Shown piece after piece: positions 7,278 through 15,560 of a DNA stretch of 35,553 nucleotides. This DNA comes from a virus. The notes under the pieces are model-generated. The model made no database searches. It saw nothing but the letters and a program-made list of their open reading frames with translations, and was not told where the DNA came from. Every line of letters begins with the position of its first letter. Positions within the stretch are counted from its first letter, which is position 1. Where the stretch lies: positions 1 to 35,553 of the IMG/VR virus record IMGVR_UViG_3300020442_000592; one strand, written 5' to 3'. The position numbers and the translations under genes are program-made.

Positions 7278-8999
7278 ATGATTCATTTCAAGAATGTCCG
7301 TTGGAAAAATTTCCTCTCTACGGGAAATGCTTTTTCCGAGATGTGCCTTGATTGTAACCACTCTACACTGATCGTTGGTACAAATGGAGCAGGTAAATCT
7401 ACTGTGTTAGATGCTATCTGTTTTGCTTTGTTCAACAAACCTTTTCGTAAAATTACCAAAGGACAACTAGTCAATGCGGTAAATGAAAAGGAAACTTTGG
7501 TTGAGATTGAATTCAATATTGGTTCTCGTGAATATTTGATTCGTCGTGGAATCAAACCTAATATCTTTGAGATTCATCTCAATGGTAACATGCTCAACCA
7601 AGAAGCGTCTGCTGCTGAACAGCAGAAGTCATTGGAACAAAATATTCTGAAACTGAACTACAAGTCATTCACTCAGGTGGTCATCTTAGGATCGTCCACG
7701 TTTGTTCCTTTTATGCAACTTAGTCCTCCGCATCGCAGAGAAGTCATTGAAGACTTGCTTGACATCAAAATTTTCTCTACGATGAATCTCATCCTTAAGG
7801 ATCGAGTCAAAACTCTAAGAGAGCAGATTCGCGATCTTGAATACAAGATGGAGATTACTAAGGAGAAAGTTCAGATGCAACAGAGGTTTATTCAGGACCT
7901 CAAAACTCAGTCTAAAGAAAACAACGTACAACGTCACACTGAGATCCATAAACTCCAGGATGAGATTGTTCTTACCCAAAAAGAGAATGAAGATAATCTT
8001 GTTACGTGTGCTAAGTTACAGACTGATCTAGAAAAATATGATAACGTAGACGACGAGCATAATAAACTCAGAATCTACGAATCTAAGTTCGCTGATAAAT
8101 TTAAAAAACTTAGGAGCGATTACAAATTCTTTGATAAGAATGATACATGCCCTACTTGCAAGCAAAGTATTGACGAAGAACTTAGAACTACTAAGAAGAC
8201 TTCTATTACATCTTCCATCTCTGAACTTGAGAATGCTAGCAGTGAGTTGAATGACAAACTGCAGAAGATTAAAGAAGATCTTCAATCGAAGAAAGACTTG
8301 CTTTCACAACTGCAAGAACTTAATGCACAGATGGTTTCTAACAATAAAGAAATTTCTTGGAAGGAACAATCTATCAAAAAGTTGAATGATCAGATTGCGA
8401 AGCAAGAAGGTGGCGGGGCAAACCTTAAACGTGAGCAAGAAAAACTAAAAGAACTTGCCAAGGAAGGTGTGAGTATTGAAAAATACATGTCAACTTCTAA
8501 ACATGATCGTGACAATCACGATGTTGTGGTAAACATGTTGAGAGATACTGGTATCAAGTCAAATATTATTAAAAAGTATTTGCCTGTTATGAACCAGTTG
8601 ATCAACAGGTATCTCAAGGAACTAGATTTCTATGTCTCTTTTGAACTCAATGAGAATTTTGAAGAGACTATCAAGTCTAGATTCCGAGATGAGTTCTCAT
8701 ACGCTTCCTTCTCTGAAGGTGAGAAAATGCGAATTGATCTTGCTCTTCTGTTTACTTGGAGAACTATTGCTAAGATGAAAAATAGTGCCAATACAAATCT
8801 TCTTATGCTGGACGAAATTTTTGATAGCAGTTTAGATTCTTCAGGTACAGATGACTTTATGAAAATCTTGAGAACTTTTTCTGAGGATACAAATGTGTTT
8901 GTGATCTCTCACAAACCAGATGTTTTACAGGATAAATTTGAGAGATTGTTACGAGTTGAAAAGAAACAGAACTTCTCAACCATCATAGAGGAACAATAA
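7278..8999 (+). CDS. 46: Recombination endonuclease subunit gp46 (Rad50/SbcC-like)
   Basis: The 573-residue SMC-type ATPase is close to T4 gp46 (560). Walker A is GTNGAGKST (34-42). Long coiled coils flank the zinc hook CPTC (291-294). The ABC signature FSEGEKMRIDLAL precedes Walker B LLMLDE with Asp512-Glu513. With gp47 it makes the ATP-driven end-resection complex. It is separated from the DUF3110 gene by 17 bases. Confidence 0.95.
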   Translation: MIHFKNVRWKNFLSTGNAFSEMCLDCNHSTLIVGTNGAGKSTVLDAICFALFNKPFRKITKGQLVNAVNEKETLVEIEFNIGSREYLIRRGIKPNIFEIHLNGNMLNQEASAAEQQKSLEQNILKLNYKSFTQVVILGSSTFVPFMQLSPPHRREVIEDLLDIKIFSTMNLILKDRVKTLREQIRDLEYKMEITKEKVQMQQRFIQDLKTQSKENNVQRHTEIHKLQDEIVLTQKENEDNLVTCAKLQTDLEKYDNVDDEHNKLRIYESKFADKFKKLRSDYKFFDKNDTCPTCKQSIDEELRTTKKTSITSSISELENASSELNDKLQKIKEDLQSKKDLLSQLQELNAQMVSNNKEISWKEQSIKKLNDQIAKQEGGGANLKREQEKLKELAKEGVSIEKYMSTSKHDRDNHDVVVNMLRDTGIKSNIIKKYLPVMNQLINRYLKELDFYVSFELNENFEETIKSRFRDEFSYASFSEGEKMRIDLALLFTWRTIAKMKNSANTNLLMLDEIFDSSLDSSGTDDFMKILRTFSEDTNVFVISHKPDVLQDKFERLLRVEKKQNFSTIIEEQ

Positions 9000-9020
9000 A
9001 TACTCTATATACCTTTTATT

Positions 9021-9215
9021 ATGTACAAACCATACTCACCTGAGTGGCACAGGTATCGTTACCTTAAAGAAGCAATCGACACATACTTCGATGACTACGT
9101 TGATAATGAAGTCATCTATGAAGATATCATGAATATCCTAGGTGCTAGGATGTCTAGTGCTGTCGAAGAAGTCAATAAGGTCATGGATTTAAAAGACAAA
9201 CTCAAAAAGAATTAA
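9021..9215 (+). CDS. Small conserved hypothetical protein
   Basis: The 64-residue protein begins MYKPYSPEWHRYRYLKEAID and is otherwise acidic and helical (TYFDDYVDNEVIYEDIMNIL), ending in a lysine-rich tail. No family recognised. It follows gp46 by 21 bases, with an AATAAATA run (8995-9002) that might serve as a late box, and is one base from the next gene. Confidence 0.65.
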   Translation: MYKPYSPEWHRYRYLKEAIDTYFDDYVDNEVIYEDIMNILGARMSSAVEEVNKVMDLKDKLKKN

Positions 9216-9216
9216 A

Positions 9217-9534
9217 ATGCTTTCTACTGCTTATCGCAAGCGTCTAGAAGAAATCTGTCAAAAGATCTCTCTAGGTGAAGAGGTTGATTTATCTGATATG
9301 ATCTGGGCAGAAAAACTTGGAAAGGCAAATACCACTGCTCGCGAGTGGTTAAAGAAAGCACGAAGAGCTGCCGCCAATCCCGAAATGCGGGAGGGTAGTA
9401 TGGATGATTTTATGAATAGGATGGGTCTTGGGGACCCCGATCCATCCAATCACAAAACGGGGTTCTCTGGAGCGGATGAAATTGTAGACTGGTTCCAACG
9501 CGATAAACCTGATGACTGGCGACAAAGAGACTAA
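9217..9534 (+). CDS. Conserved hypothetical protein
   Basis: The 105-residue soluble protein has a helical N-terminal half (YRKRLEEICQKISLGEEVDL, then AREWLKKARRAAA) and a polar C-terminal half with DDFMNRMGLGDPDPSNHKTG and a Trp-rich end (WFQRDKPDDWRQRD). It is one base downstream of the previous small gene and overlaps the next by 23 bases. No function can be assigned; it probably belongs to the gp46 transcript. Confidence 0.65.
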   Translation: MLSTAYRKRLEEICQKISLGEEVDLSDMIWAEKLGKANTTAREWLKKARRAAANPEMREGSMDDFMNRMGLGDPDPSNHKTGFSGADEIVDWFQRDKPDDWRQRD

Positions 9535-9667
9535 ATTCAATATTGCTAAGAATTTAGTAGAAAAAATTGAAGATCTTTTGGACGGTGAAGCACATTACTT
9601 TGATTGCTGTGACCGTACCACGCAACACAGAAAAATTGTAATTGAATACGATCACGAAAAGAAATGA
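9512..9667 (+). CDS. Small hypothetical protein, 51 residues
   Basis: This short frame starts at ATG 9512 inside the end of the previous gene and stops at TGA 9665-9667, which overlaps the ATG of the next gene (ATGA). It encodes an acidic protein with a helix (FNIAKNLVEKIEDLLDGE) and a Cys-containing strand (HYFDCCDRTTQHRKIVIEYD). Without it there would be an otherwise unusual 130-base gap in a tightly packed operon. No family is recognised and no strong ribosome binding site is visible, so coupling to the upstream gene is likely. Confidence 0.6.
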   Translation: MTGDKETKFNIAKNLVEKIEDLLDGEAHYFDCCDRTTQHRKIVIEYDHEKK

Positions 9668-9903
9668 TTCAAGCACTAGTTTATGGTAATGGTAGTCAAG
9701 AATCCGAACGAGCAGTTATGGTTCTTGAAGCATGTGGTCAAGAAGTAAGACAATTCTTACTTGGTGCTGACTTTAGTGACAGACAGTTTAGAGATGAATT
9801 TGGATCAGAAGCAGAGTATCCGCAAGTTGCTATTGGTTTAGATCACCGTGGTACACTGAAAGAAACTCTTAAGTACATGAGTGAAAAGGGAATGTTTTTA
9901 TGA
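9664..9903 (+). CDS. Glutaredoxin-like protein lacking active-site cysteines
   Basis: The 79-residue length and layout match a phage glutaredoxin: a first strand IQALVYGN, a helix start where the C-x-x-C normally lies (here GSQESERA), then EYPQVAIG, equivalent to the cis-proline F/YPQV motif, and a C-terminal helix. The single Cys, in ACGQEV, is at the end of helix 1 and not in the redox position, so normal dithiol or monothiol chemistry is unlikely. It may be a binding or regulatory relative. The start overlaps the upstream stop (ATGA), and the stop overlaps the next ATG. Confidence 0.6.
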   Translation: MIQALVYGNGSQESERAVMVLEACGQEVRQFLLGADFSDRQFRDEFGSEAEYPQVAIGLDHRGTLKETLKYMSEKGMFL

Positions 9904-10031
9904 CTAAGAAAACTTTTACTGGTAAAGGTGGCGAGACTTGGGAATGGGAAGAAACACCTGAGGTTGTTGCAGCACTCAAAAAACTGCACAAGAAACCACA
10001 GGCGACCCCACCTAGAAAGACAGTTCAATAA
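9900..10031 (+). CDS. Small basic hypothetical protein, 43 residues
   Basis: ATG 9900 overlaps the stop of the glutaredoxin-like gene (ATGA), and the frame ends at TAA 10029-10031, 13 bases before a terminator. The protein starts MTKKTFTGKGGETWEWEETP, continues with a short helix and ends in a Pro/Lys-rich tail. No family recognised. Coupled start and position immediately before the terminator support it as the last gene of the gp46 operon. Confidence 0.6.
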   Translation: MTKKTFTGKGGETWEWEETPEVVAALKKLHKKPQATPPRKTVQ

Positions 10032-10044
10032 GTGTCACATGGAG

Positions 10045-10071
10045 ACCTCCCCTTTCTTGTGGGAGGTTTTA
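10045..10071 (+). terminator. Rho-independent terminator ending the gp55-gp46 operon
   Basis: ACCTCCC (10045-10051) pairs with GGGAGGT (10061-10067) around a 9-nt loop, followed by TTTTAT. It separates the gp46 group from the metalloprotease-like/VWA gene. I see no clear promoter in the 27 bases between it and the next ATG. Confidence 0.85.
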
Positions 10072-10098
10072 TAGTATGTACAGATAAGAAACACCACT

Positions 10099-12219
10099 AT
10101 GCACTTCGTCAAAGATTCACTCGCCAAACTACTCGCTCAAGAGGATCTTGCCGTAGAGCATCGTAGCGTTGATACTGCTCAGTTCAACGTAGAAACTCGT
10201 GTCTTGTCTTTGCCTATCTGGCAGACTGACATCAAGATCGTTGATGCAATGATCGCTCATGAAGTTGGTCATGCCCTCTACACACCTAACGACTGGTCTT
10301 TTGAGGGTCGCATTCCTATGCAGTTTGTCAACGTTGTCGAAGACATCCGTGTTGAGAAACTGATGAAGCGTCGTTATGGTGGTATTTCTAAGACTTTCTT
10401 CAAGGGTTATTCTGAACTGCATAATCAGGATTTCTTTTCTATCAATGGTAAGAACGTCAGTGGAATGAATCTTGCTGATCGTTTGAACCTCCACTACAAG
10501 ATTGGTGCTTTTGTCAACATTCCTTTTTCTGCAGAGGAAGCTATTTTTGTTGAGCGTGCAAAGTTCATTGAAAGTTTTGATGATGCTCTTGAACTTGCTG
10601 AAGATCTCTATAAGTTCTGCAAAGACTTTGCTGAGAAACAGAAGGAGCAACAGCAGGAAGCACCTGCTCAGGGTAGTCCTGATGGCACTGGTGAAGACCA
10701 AGTAGTCTCTGAGGGTATCTCTGACCCAGAACCAAAAATGCAACCTGGAGAAGGTAATGAGGATGTAGGTGAGGATGAGGATGAGGACTTTGAAGATGAG
10801 GGTCTAGATTATGATACTCATACTGTCGGACAGAAACCTTCTGAAGATGATTCTCTAGACTCTGGTCTTGAGGTTGAGACTCAGAAATCTATGTCTGATG
10901 CACTCCAAGATATTGCAAAGAAAACTCAAAATGAGTATGAGGAGTATCAGTATCTTGAAGCACCTAAAGTAGATTACACAAAGTTCATTGTTTCAAACAA
11001 AGATGTTTGGCATCACTGTGAAGAGGTGTGGAATGAAAGAGGTTACGTAGCAGAAAACTTCGCTATCTGTGACACTGATTTTAAGACCTTCAAACAATCA
11101 TCTAACCAGGAGGTAAATTATCTTGTCAAAGAATTCGAGTGCCGTAAATCTGCAGACGCTCATGCTCGTGCTACTACTAGTAGGACTGGAGTTCTCGATA
11201 CAACTAAGTTACATACTTATCGATACAATGAAGACCTGTTCAAAAAAGTAACTAACTTGCAGGAAGGTAAGAACCATACTCTTATCTTCAATCTTGACTG
11301 GTCTGGATCTATGGGAGATTGTCTTCTCGCTACTGTGAAGCAATTAATCTCTCTTGTATCTTTCTGCCGCAAAGTCAATATTCAATACAGGGTTTACGCT
11401 TTCACTGATGGTTGGAGGCAGAGTCTTGTTGCAGGTGACTTCAACCTTGAAGCAGATAAACTCTGGGTTCATCCTGACTTCGCTCTCCTAGAACTTCTTC
11501 GTAGTGATGTAAACAACTCTACTCATGAGCGTCAGGTTCGTAGTCTTTACCGTGTTGCTTATGCAATGGATCGTGGAAAGTATCCTCGTTTCACTATTCC
11601 TAGAAAGTTTGCTTTGAGTGGTACTCCTTTGAATGAGTGTGTACTTGGTATGTTTGAGATCGCACCTATGATCAAGAAAGAGACTAAGTGTCAGAAACTT
11701 CATATCATCAACCTCACAGACGGCGAGGGTAACCCTATGTACTGCTCTAAGAAAGTTAGTTACAGGGATGGTGAGACACACATTCTCCGTCGCCCTATCC
11801 ATAACCACTGCGTCCTTAGGGACCGTAAGTGTGGAAAGACCTATAAGTTCCACGAGAGCGCTTACAGGCAGACTGAGACCTATGTCCAGAACTTCCGTGA
11901 TCGTTTCCCTGAGATCGAAATCATTTCTATTCGTTTGCTTCCTGCTCGTGACTGGAAACGTTTCGCTAACTACTATATTGATTGGGAGCATCGTCCAGAT
12001 GCAGATACTCAATGGAAAAAGAATAAGAATTATATCGATACTCATACCAACTATAGTATTTCTTATATCATGAAGACGGAGGCTATAGATTCCTCTACTG
12101 AATTTGATGTTTCCGACGACGCATCTAAAGCACAGATTCGTAATGCATTCAAAAAATCTCTAGGAGGTAAGAAAGCAAACAAACAAATTCTTTCATCCTT
12201 TATCAAACAAATTGCATGA
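10099..12219 (+). CDS. Metalloprotease-like/VWA protein, CobT-related partner of CobS
   Basis: The 706-residue protein has two recognisable parts. The N-terminal part has HEVGH (His54-His58) in a MIAHEVGHALYTP context and a downstream VVEDIRVE (Glu81), which together look like a zinc site of HExxH type. After a Glu/Asp-rich linker (about 180-265), a von Willebrand A domain has the MIDAS motif DWSGS (400-404) and a later LTDGEGN. CobT, the aerobic cobalt chelatase subunit, also has an acidic linker followed by a VWA domain and works with the AAA+ subunit CobS, encoded nearby at 12825. Cobalt chelation, protease activity, or another MoxR/VWA-type remodelling role all remain possible; the third chelatase subunit CobN is not in this window. 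Confidence 0.75.
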   Translation: MHFVKDSLAKLLAQEDLAVEHRSVDTAQFNVETRVLSLPIWQTDIKIVDAMIAHEVGHALYTPNDWSFEGRIPMQFVNVVEDIRVEKLMKRRYGGISKTFFKGYSELHNQDFFSINGKNVSGMNLADRLNLHYKIGAFVNIPFSAEEAIFVERAKFIESFDDALELAEDLYKFCKDFAEKQKEQQQEAPAQGSPDGTGEDQVVSEGISDPEPKMQPGEGNEDVGEDEDEDFEDEGLDYDTHTVGQKPSEDDSLDSGLEVETQKSMSDALQDIAKKTQNEYEEYQYLEAPKVDYTKFIVSNKDVWHHCEEVWNERGYVAENFAICDTDFKTFKQSSNQEVNYLVKEFECRKSADAHARATTSRTGVLDTTKLHTYRYNEDLFKKVTNLQEGKNHTLIFNLDWSGSMGDCLLATVKQLISLVSFCRKVNIQYRVYAFTDGWRQSLVAGDFNLEADKLWVHPDFALLELLRSDVNNSTHERQVRSLYRVAYAMDRGKYPRFTIPRKFALSGTPLNECVLGMFEIAPMIKKETKCQKLHIINLTDGEGNPMYCSKKVSYRDGETHILRRPIHNHCVLRDRKCGKTYKFHESAYRQTETYVQNFRDRFPEIEIISIRLLPARDWKRFANYYIDWEHRPDADTQWKKNKNYIDTHTNYSISYIMKTEAIDSSTEFDVSDDASKAQIRNAFKKSLGGKKANKQILSSFIKQIA

Positions 12220-12743
12220 ATATATTCGTCACTGACATGGACCCTCGTGCATCAGCAAGGGTCCTTCCAGACAAACATATTGTTAAGATGCCACTAGAGT
12301 GTTGTCAAATGCTCAGTATCATTTACTCGCCCTGGTATTACAACTGGGGCACTTTGCCTAGGGCAGATGGTAAACCATATGAGACTAAGAAAGGTGCCTT
12401 TCGTAATCATCCATGTACACAATGGGCAGCAAAAAGTATCTACAATACTGCATGGTTAATCTCTCACGGTATTGCTTTATCTACTGAATATAATTACAGG
12501 TATGATAAGATCCATACATGTAATAATGCATTGTTTATTGCTAAGAAGATCTTCCATAAAAAATCAAAGAAAGCAATTACATGCTGGTCTATGGCAGACA
12601 ACTTTGCTCGTGCTATGCCCGATGAATGGAAGACTGATAATACTATAGATACTATCACTGCATACAAAAGGTACATTGCATCTAAACCTTGGGCACCTAC
12701 CAACTACTTACGCAAACCAGAACGCAAACCTGTTTGGATGTGA
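12216..12743 (+). CDS. Conserved phage protein of unknown function
   Basis: The 175-residue protein starts MNIFVTDMDPRASARVLPDK and contains DKHIVKMPLECCQML, NHPCTQWAAKS and EYNYRYDKIHTC. I recall this pattern of conserved His, Cys and Trp residues from proteins of many T4-like phages, but no function has a firm basis. No signal peptide or membrane segment is visible. The start overlaps the stop of the VWA gene (ATGA), and a terminator follows 20 bases after its stop, so it ends this transcription unit. Confidence 0.75.
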   Translation: MNIFVTDMDPRASARVLPDKHIVKMPLECCQMLSIIYSPWYYNWGTLPRADGKPYETKKGAFRNHPCTQWAAKSIYNTAWLISHGIALSTEYNYRYDKIHTCNNALFIAKKIFHKKSKKAITCWSMADNFARAMPDEWKTDNTIDTITAYKRYIASKPWAPTNYLRKPERKPVWM

Positions 12744-12763
12744 CAGTTGGCAAAGTGTCCAGT

Positions 12764-12789
12764 AACCCTCCGCAAGGTGGGTTTTTTTG
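12764..12789 (+). terminator. Rho-independent terminator upstream of cobS
   Basis: AACCC (12764-12768) and CC pair with GG and GGGTT (12779-12783) across one T-T mismatch, around a GCAA tetraloop, followed by a run of seven T. It separates the VWA operon from cobS. Confidence 0.9.
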
Positions 12790-12824
12790 TGTATCTTATA
12801 TACATACCAATAAGGGAATCCTCC

Positions 12825-13919
12825 ATGTCTAACTTCGTCAATGAACTACGTTCACAATTCGGCACCGAAATCAATGCCCTCGACGTAAAAGTATTTGCTC
12901 GCGGCAAGAACGTCAACTACCGCACTGTGACTCGTCAGCTCGAGCAGTACAAAGTTAAGCGTGGTACTTGGAAACTTACTTCCAGTGAACTTAAAAAGGC
13001 ACGTCAGGTTCTCGAAAAAACTGTGTCCACTCAAATGCCAACTGAGGATAAGCAATGCTTTATTCCTGAGAAAGATAGCAACTATGTTCCTTTTGGAAAC
13101 TTCACTGACCTTAAGAAGGTTGTCAAGTCCAAAGAGTTCTACCCTATCTTTATCACAGGTCTCTCTGGCAACGGTAAAACCGTCTCTGTTGAGCAGGCAT
13201 GTGCTCAATCTAATAGGGAGTTGATCCGTGTTAACATCACTATCGAAACTGACGAAGACGATCTTATTGGTGGGTTCCGTCTTGTTAATGGCGAAACTGT
13301 TTGGCATAACGGACCCGTCATCGAAGCTCTTTCACGCGGAGCAGTGTTGCTTCTAGACGAAGTTGATCTTGCATCTAACAAGATCCTTTGTCTGCAATCT
13401 ATTCTTGAAGGCAAAGGTGTCTTCTTGAAGAAGATTGGTAAATATGTACGTCCCGAGGTAGGTTTTAATGTTATTGCAACTGCAAATACTAAAGGCAAAG
13501 GCAGCGATGACGGTCGCTTTATTGGAACCAATGTTCTCAATGAAGCATTCCTAGAGCGATTCCCTGTAACCTTTGAGCAAGAGTATCCTTCTGTAGCAAC
13601 TGAGCAGAAGATCCTTGACAATATTTCTAGCGACAAAGAGTTCAACAAACGTCTCTGCGATTGGGCAGACATCATCCGTAGAACTTTCTTTGATGGTGGT
13701 ATCGATGAAGTTATCTCCACTCGTCGTTTGGTTCACATTGTCAAGGCATATGCTATCTTTGGTTCTAAGGAGAAGTCAATCTCCTACTGCATCTCTAGGT
13801 TTGATGTAGAGACTAAGCAAGCATTCAAGGAACTCTATGACAAAGTTGACATTGACGTAAATTTTGATGAAGCAGAAGACAGCACAATTGTGGACACCCT
13901 TCAGGAACATAGTTCTTGA
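12825..13919 (+). CDS. cobS: CobS-like AAA+ ATPase (MoxR type)
   Basis: The 364-residue protein is measured from ATG 12825, which has AAGGGA 8-13 bases upstream; a longer frame from 12747 runs through the terminator and is rejected. It has Walker A GLSGNGKT (112-119), Walker B LLLDEVD (175-181), and sensor region NVIATANTKGKG. The same gene is a near-universal cyanomyovirus gene named cobS after the aerobic cobalt chelatase ATPase. A possible partner with a VWA domain is encoded just upstream. Its last 53 bases overlap the start of pebS. Confidence 0.88.
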   Translation: MSNFVNELRSQFGTEINALDVKVFARGKNVNYRTVTRQLEQYKVKRGTWKLTSSELKKARQVLEKTVSTQMPTEDKQCFIPEKDSNYVPFGNFTDLKKVVKSKEFYPIFITGLSGNGKTVSVEQACAQSNRELIRVNITIETDEDDLIGGFRLVNGETVWHNGPVIEALSRGAVLLLDEVDLASNKILCLQSILEGKGVFLKKIGKYVRPEVGFNVIATANTKGKGSDDGRFIGTNVLNEAFLERFPVTFEQEYPSVATEQKILDNISSDKEFNKRLCDWADIIRRTFFDGGIDEVISTRRLVHIVKAYAIFGSKEKSISYCISRFDVETKQAFKELYDKVDIDVNFDEAEDSTIVDTLQEHSS

Positions 13920-14502
13920 GTCGTTTCCCGACCTAGAGAATACTTGTAACTGGGCAGACTGGGAGGAGAAAGGAACCTCCCTTTCTGCTAAGATATACAA
14001 GAACAAACATATTCTCAAATCACGAGAGGTTTTGATCTGGGATGAGAAGTCATCCATTTACAACACCATCATCTATCCTAAGACTGGATCTAATCTTCCA
14101 TGTTTCGGTATTGATTTGATGGCGTTCTTTGAGAAGAAAGTTGTTATGGTATTTGACTTCCAACATCCAACTGAGAACTATCTGTTCTCTCATCCAGATC
14201 TTCCCAAATCAACTGGAGAGTATAGATTTTTTGAACCAGGAAATCACTTCTCTGAAAACATCTACGTTGCCAAATGTACGATGTCTGATGTAGGTGATCA
14301 CCTTGACATGTTCAAGAAATACTTGACTGCATACAAAAACATGGTAGAATTAGAATGTCCATCTGGCGAAGATGTATCGGTCTACTCTGATTTTGACAAG
14401 TACATGAAGCGGTTAGATCCCGTAAGTGGTTACTTATCCAGTAAGTTTGGTAAACAAAAATCCGAATCTCTCGTCAACGAATTTTTATTTTGTTATGACT
14501 AA
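13867..14502 (+). CDS. pebS: Phycoerythrobilin synthase PebS (ferredoxin-dependent bilin reductase)
   Basis: The 211-residue protein strongly resembles cyanophage PebS: YNTIIYPKTGSNLPCFGIDL, VFDFQHPTENYLFS, YRFFEPGNHFS and SDFDKYMKRLDPVSGYLSSK. The two catalytic Asp residues of P-SSM2 PebS (105 and 206) correspond to Asp83 and Asp184 here, with identical spacing. PebS reduces biliverdin IXa to phycoerythrobilin in two two-electron steps using ferredoxin. The N-terminus is about 20 residues shorter than P-SSM2 PebS, but the homologous W..F segment begins inside the cobS overlap, supporting ATG 13867. PcyA is a less likely alternative. Confidence 0.92.
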   Translation: MKQKTAQLWTPFRNIVLESFPDLENTCNWADWEEKGTSLSAKIYKNKHILKSREVLIWDEKSSIYNTIIYPKTGSNLPCFGIDLMAFFEKKVVMVFDFQHPTENYLFSHPDLPKSTGEYRFFEPGNHFSENIYVAKCTMSDVGDHLDMFKKYLTAYKNMVELECPSGEDVSVYSDFDKYMKRLDPVSGYLSSKFGKQKSESLVNEFLFCYD

Positions 14503-14905
14503 TTCTTGGTCTTTATTGTATGATGAAATCATGAACAACGACGAATTGACATTCAATCTAGAGGGCGGTGTTGAGTACACTCCTAAACCAACTGGTAATG
14601 TTGACATCACTGTAAACAGAGAGCGGTTCAAGTATAATGAAGATGCTCTTCTAACAGAACTGAAAGAATACATCAGTGCAACTTACAACCAGCACTACTC
14701 TAGTGAGGGTATTCAAACCCTTGACTTGATTGAATCTTGTGGTGATGGTGAAGCATTCTGTCGTAGTAACATTTTGAAGTACGCTTCTCGCTATGACAAG
14801 AAAGGCACCGCTCGCCGTGACATCCTGAAGATCTTGCACTATGCAGTTCTTCTCCTAAACTTTAATGATAAAAACGCCAAACGCGAAAACTATGAGACTT
14901 TCTAA
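14495..14905 (+). CDS. DUF3310 family protein
   Basis: The protein has 136 residues from ATG 14495, which overlaps the pebS stop; a longer frame from 14426 runs into pebS and is unlikely, and ATG 14531 is an alternative. The C-terminal part has HYSSEGIQTLDLIESCGDGE, then ILKYASRYDKKGTARRDILK and HYAVLLLNF, the DUF3310 layout (HY..GxQ.xDxIE, then a KYxxRxxxK helix). Phage DUF3310 proteins have no proven function, though some are annotated as nucleotide-kinase-like. It lies within the pebS-gp45 transcript and overlaps gp45 by 14 bases. Confidence 0.75.
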   Translation: MTNSWSLLYDEIMNNDELTFNLEGGVEYTPKPTGNVDITVNRERFKYNEDALLTELKEYISATYNQHYSSEGIQTLDLIESCGDGEAFCRSNILKYASRYDKKGTARRDILKILHYAVLLLNFNDKNAKRENYETF

Positions 14906-15560
14906 AAGCACACTTGACATCCTAAAGAACTTTTCTACGATCAATCAGTCAATCTGCTTCAAGAAAGGCAATCTTCTTACTACACTTTCTATTCAGAAGA
15001 ACATTCTTTCTCGCGCACACGTAGAAGAGGAGTTTCCTAAGGACTTTGCTATCTATGATCTGAGTGAGTTCTTGTCTGCTATGCTTCTGTTTAAGGATCC
15101 TGAGTTTGATTTCTCTCATGATTCTTACGTAGTCATCAAAGATTCTAGAAACAGAACTCGTTACTTCTTTACTGATCCATCGGTAATCACAACTCCACCA
15201 GACAAGAAAGTAGAACTGCCTAGCAAGGACGTTTGTTTCTTGGTCAGTGAAAAGGATCTATCTAACATCTCGAAAGCAGCTGCTATCTATGGTGTGGAAG
15301 ATCTTTCTGTTGTTGGTGATGGTAACACCATTCAACTGGTTGTGCGTGACAAAAAGAATGACACATCAAACAGTTACTCTGTAAATGTTGGTAAGACTGA
15401 ACACCAGTTTTGTTTCAATTTCAAAGTAGAAACACTAAAACTTCTCCCTGGTGACTATAGTGTTGTTGTCAGTCAACACAACGCTTCACTGTTTCGTAAC
15501 GAAACACTTGACCTTGAATATCTAATCGCACTTGAACCAGACTCTAAGTATGAAGGATGA
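14892..15560 (+). CDS. 45: DNA polymerase sliding clamp gp45
   Basis: The protein has 222 residues from ATG 14892, giving MRLSKSTLDILKNFSTIN, which matches T4 gp45 (MKLSKDTTALLKNFATIN, 228 residues). The end LEYLIALEPDSKYEG also matches the T4 tail. gp45 trimers encircle DNA, give processivity to gp43 and activate late transcription together with gp55. The upstream frame from 14865 is an extension into the previous gene. It overlaps gp44 by 11 bases, so clamp and loader are translated together. Confidence 0.95.
   Translation: MRLSKSTLDILKNFSTINQSICFKKGNLLTTLSIQKNILSRAHVEEEFPKDFAIYDLSEFLSAMLLFKDPEFDFSHDSYVVIKDSRNRTRYFFTDPSVITTPPDKKVELPSKDVCFLVSEKDLSNISKAAAIYGVEDLSVVGDGNTIQLVVRDKKNDTSNSYSVNVGKTEHQFCFNFKVETLKLLPGDYSVVVSQHNASLFRNETLDLEYLIALEPDSKYEG

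Noticed and set aside
10072-10098. Promoter between the terminator at 10045 and the VWA gene
   Set aside because: TATAGT at 10070 has no -35 at a suitable distance, and no TATAAATA-type box is present, so nothing could be supported.
10129-10743. Long minus-strand frame (204 codons) opposite the VWA gene
   Set aside because: It lies entirely antisense to a gene with clear motifs, has no ribosome binding site or promoter, and mirrors the codon pattern of the + strand gene.
12216-12743. Pyrimidine dimer glycosylase for the gene before cobS
   Set aside because: A vague recollection only; the sequence does not match the T4 DenV pattern.
12747-12824. Extended N-terminus of cobS from 12747
   Set aside because: It would translate through the terminator at 12764-12789, and the ATG at 12825 has a good AAGGGA binding site.
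13867-14502. Naming the bilin reductase PcyA
   Set aside because: The Asp83/Asp184 pair, the CFGIDLM context and the overall wording match cyanophage PebS more closely than PcyA.
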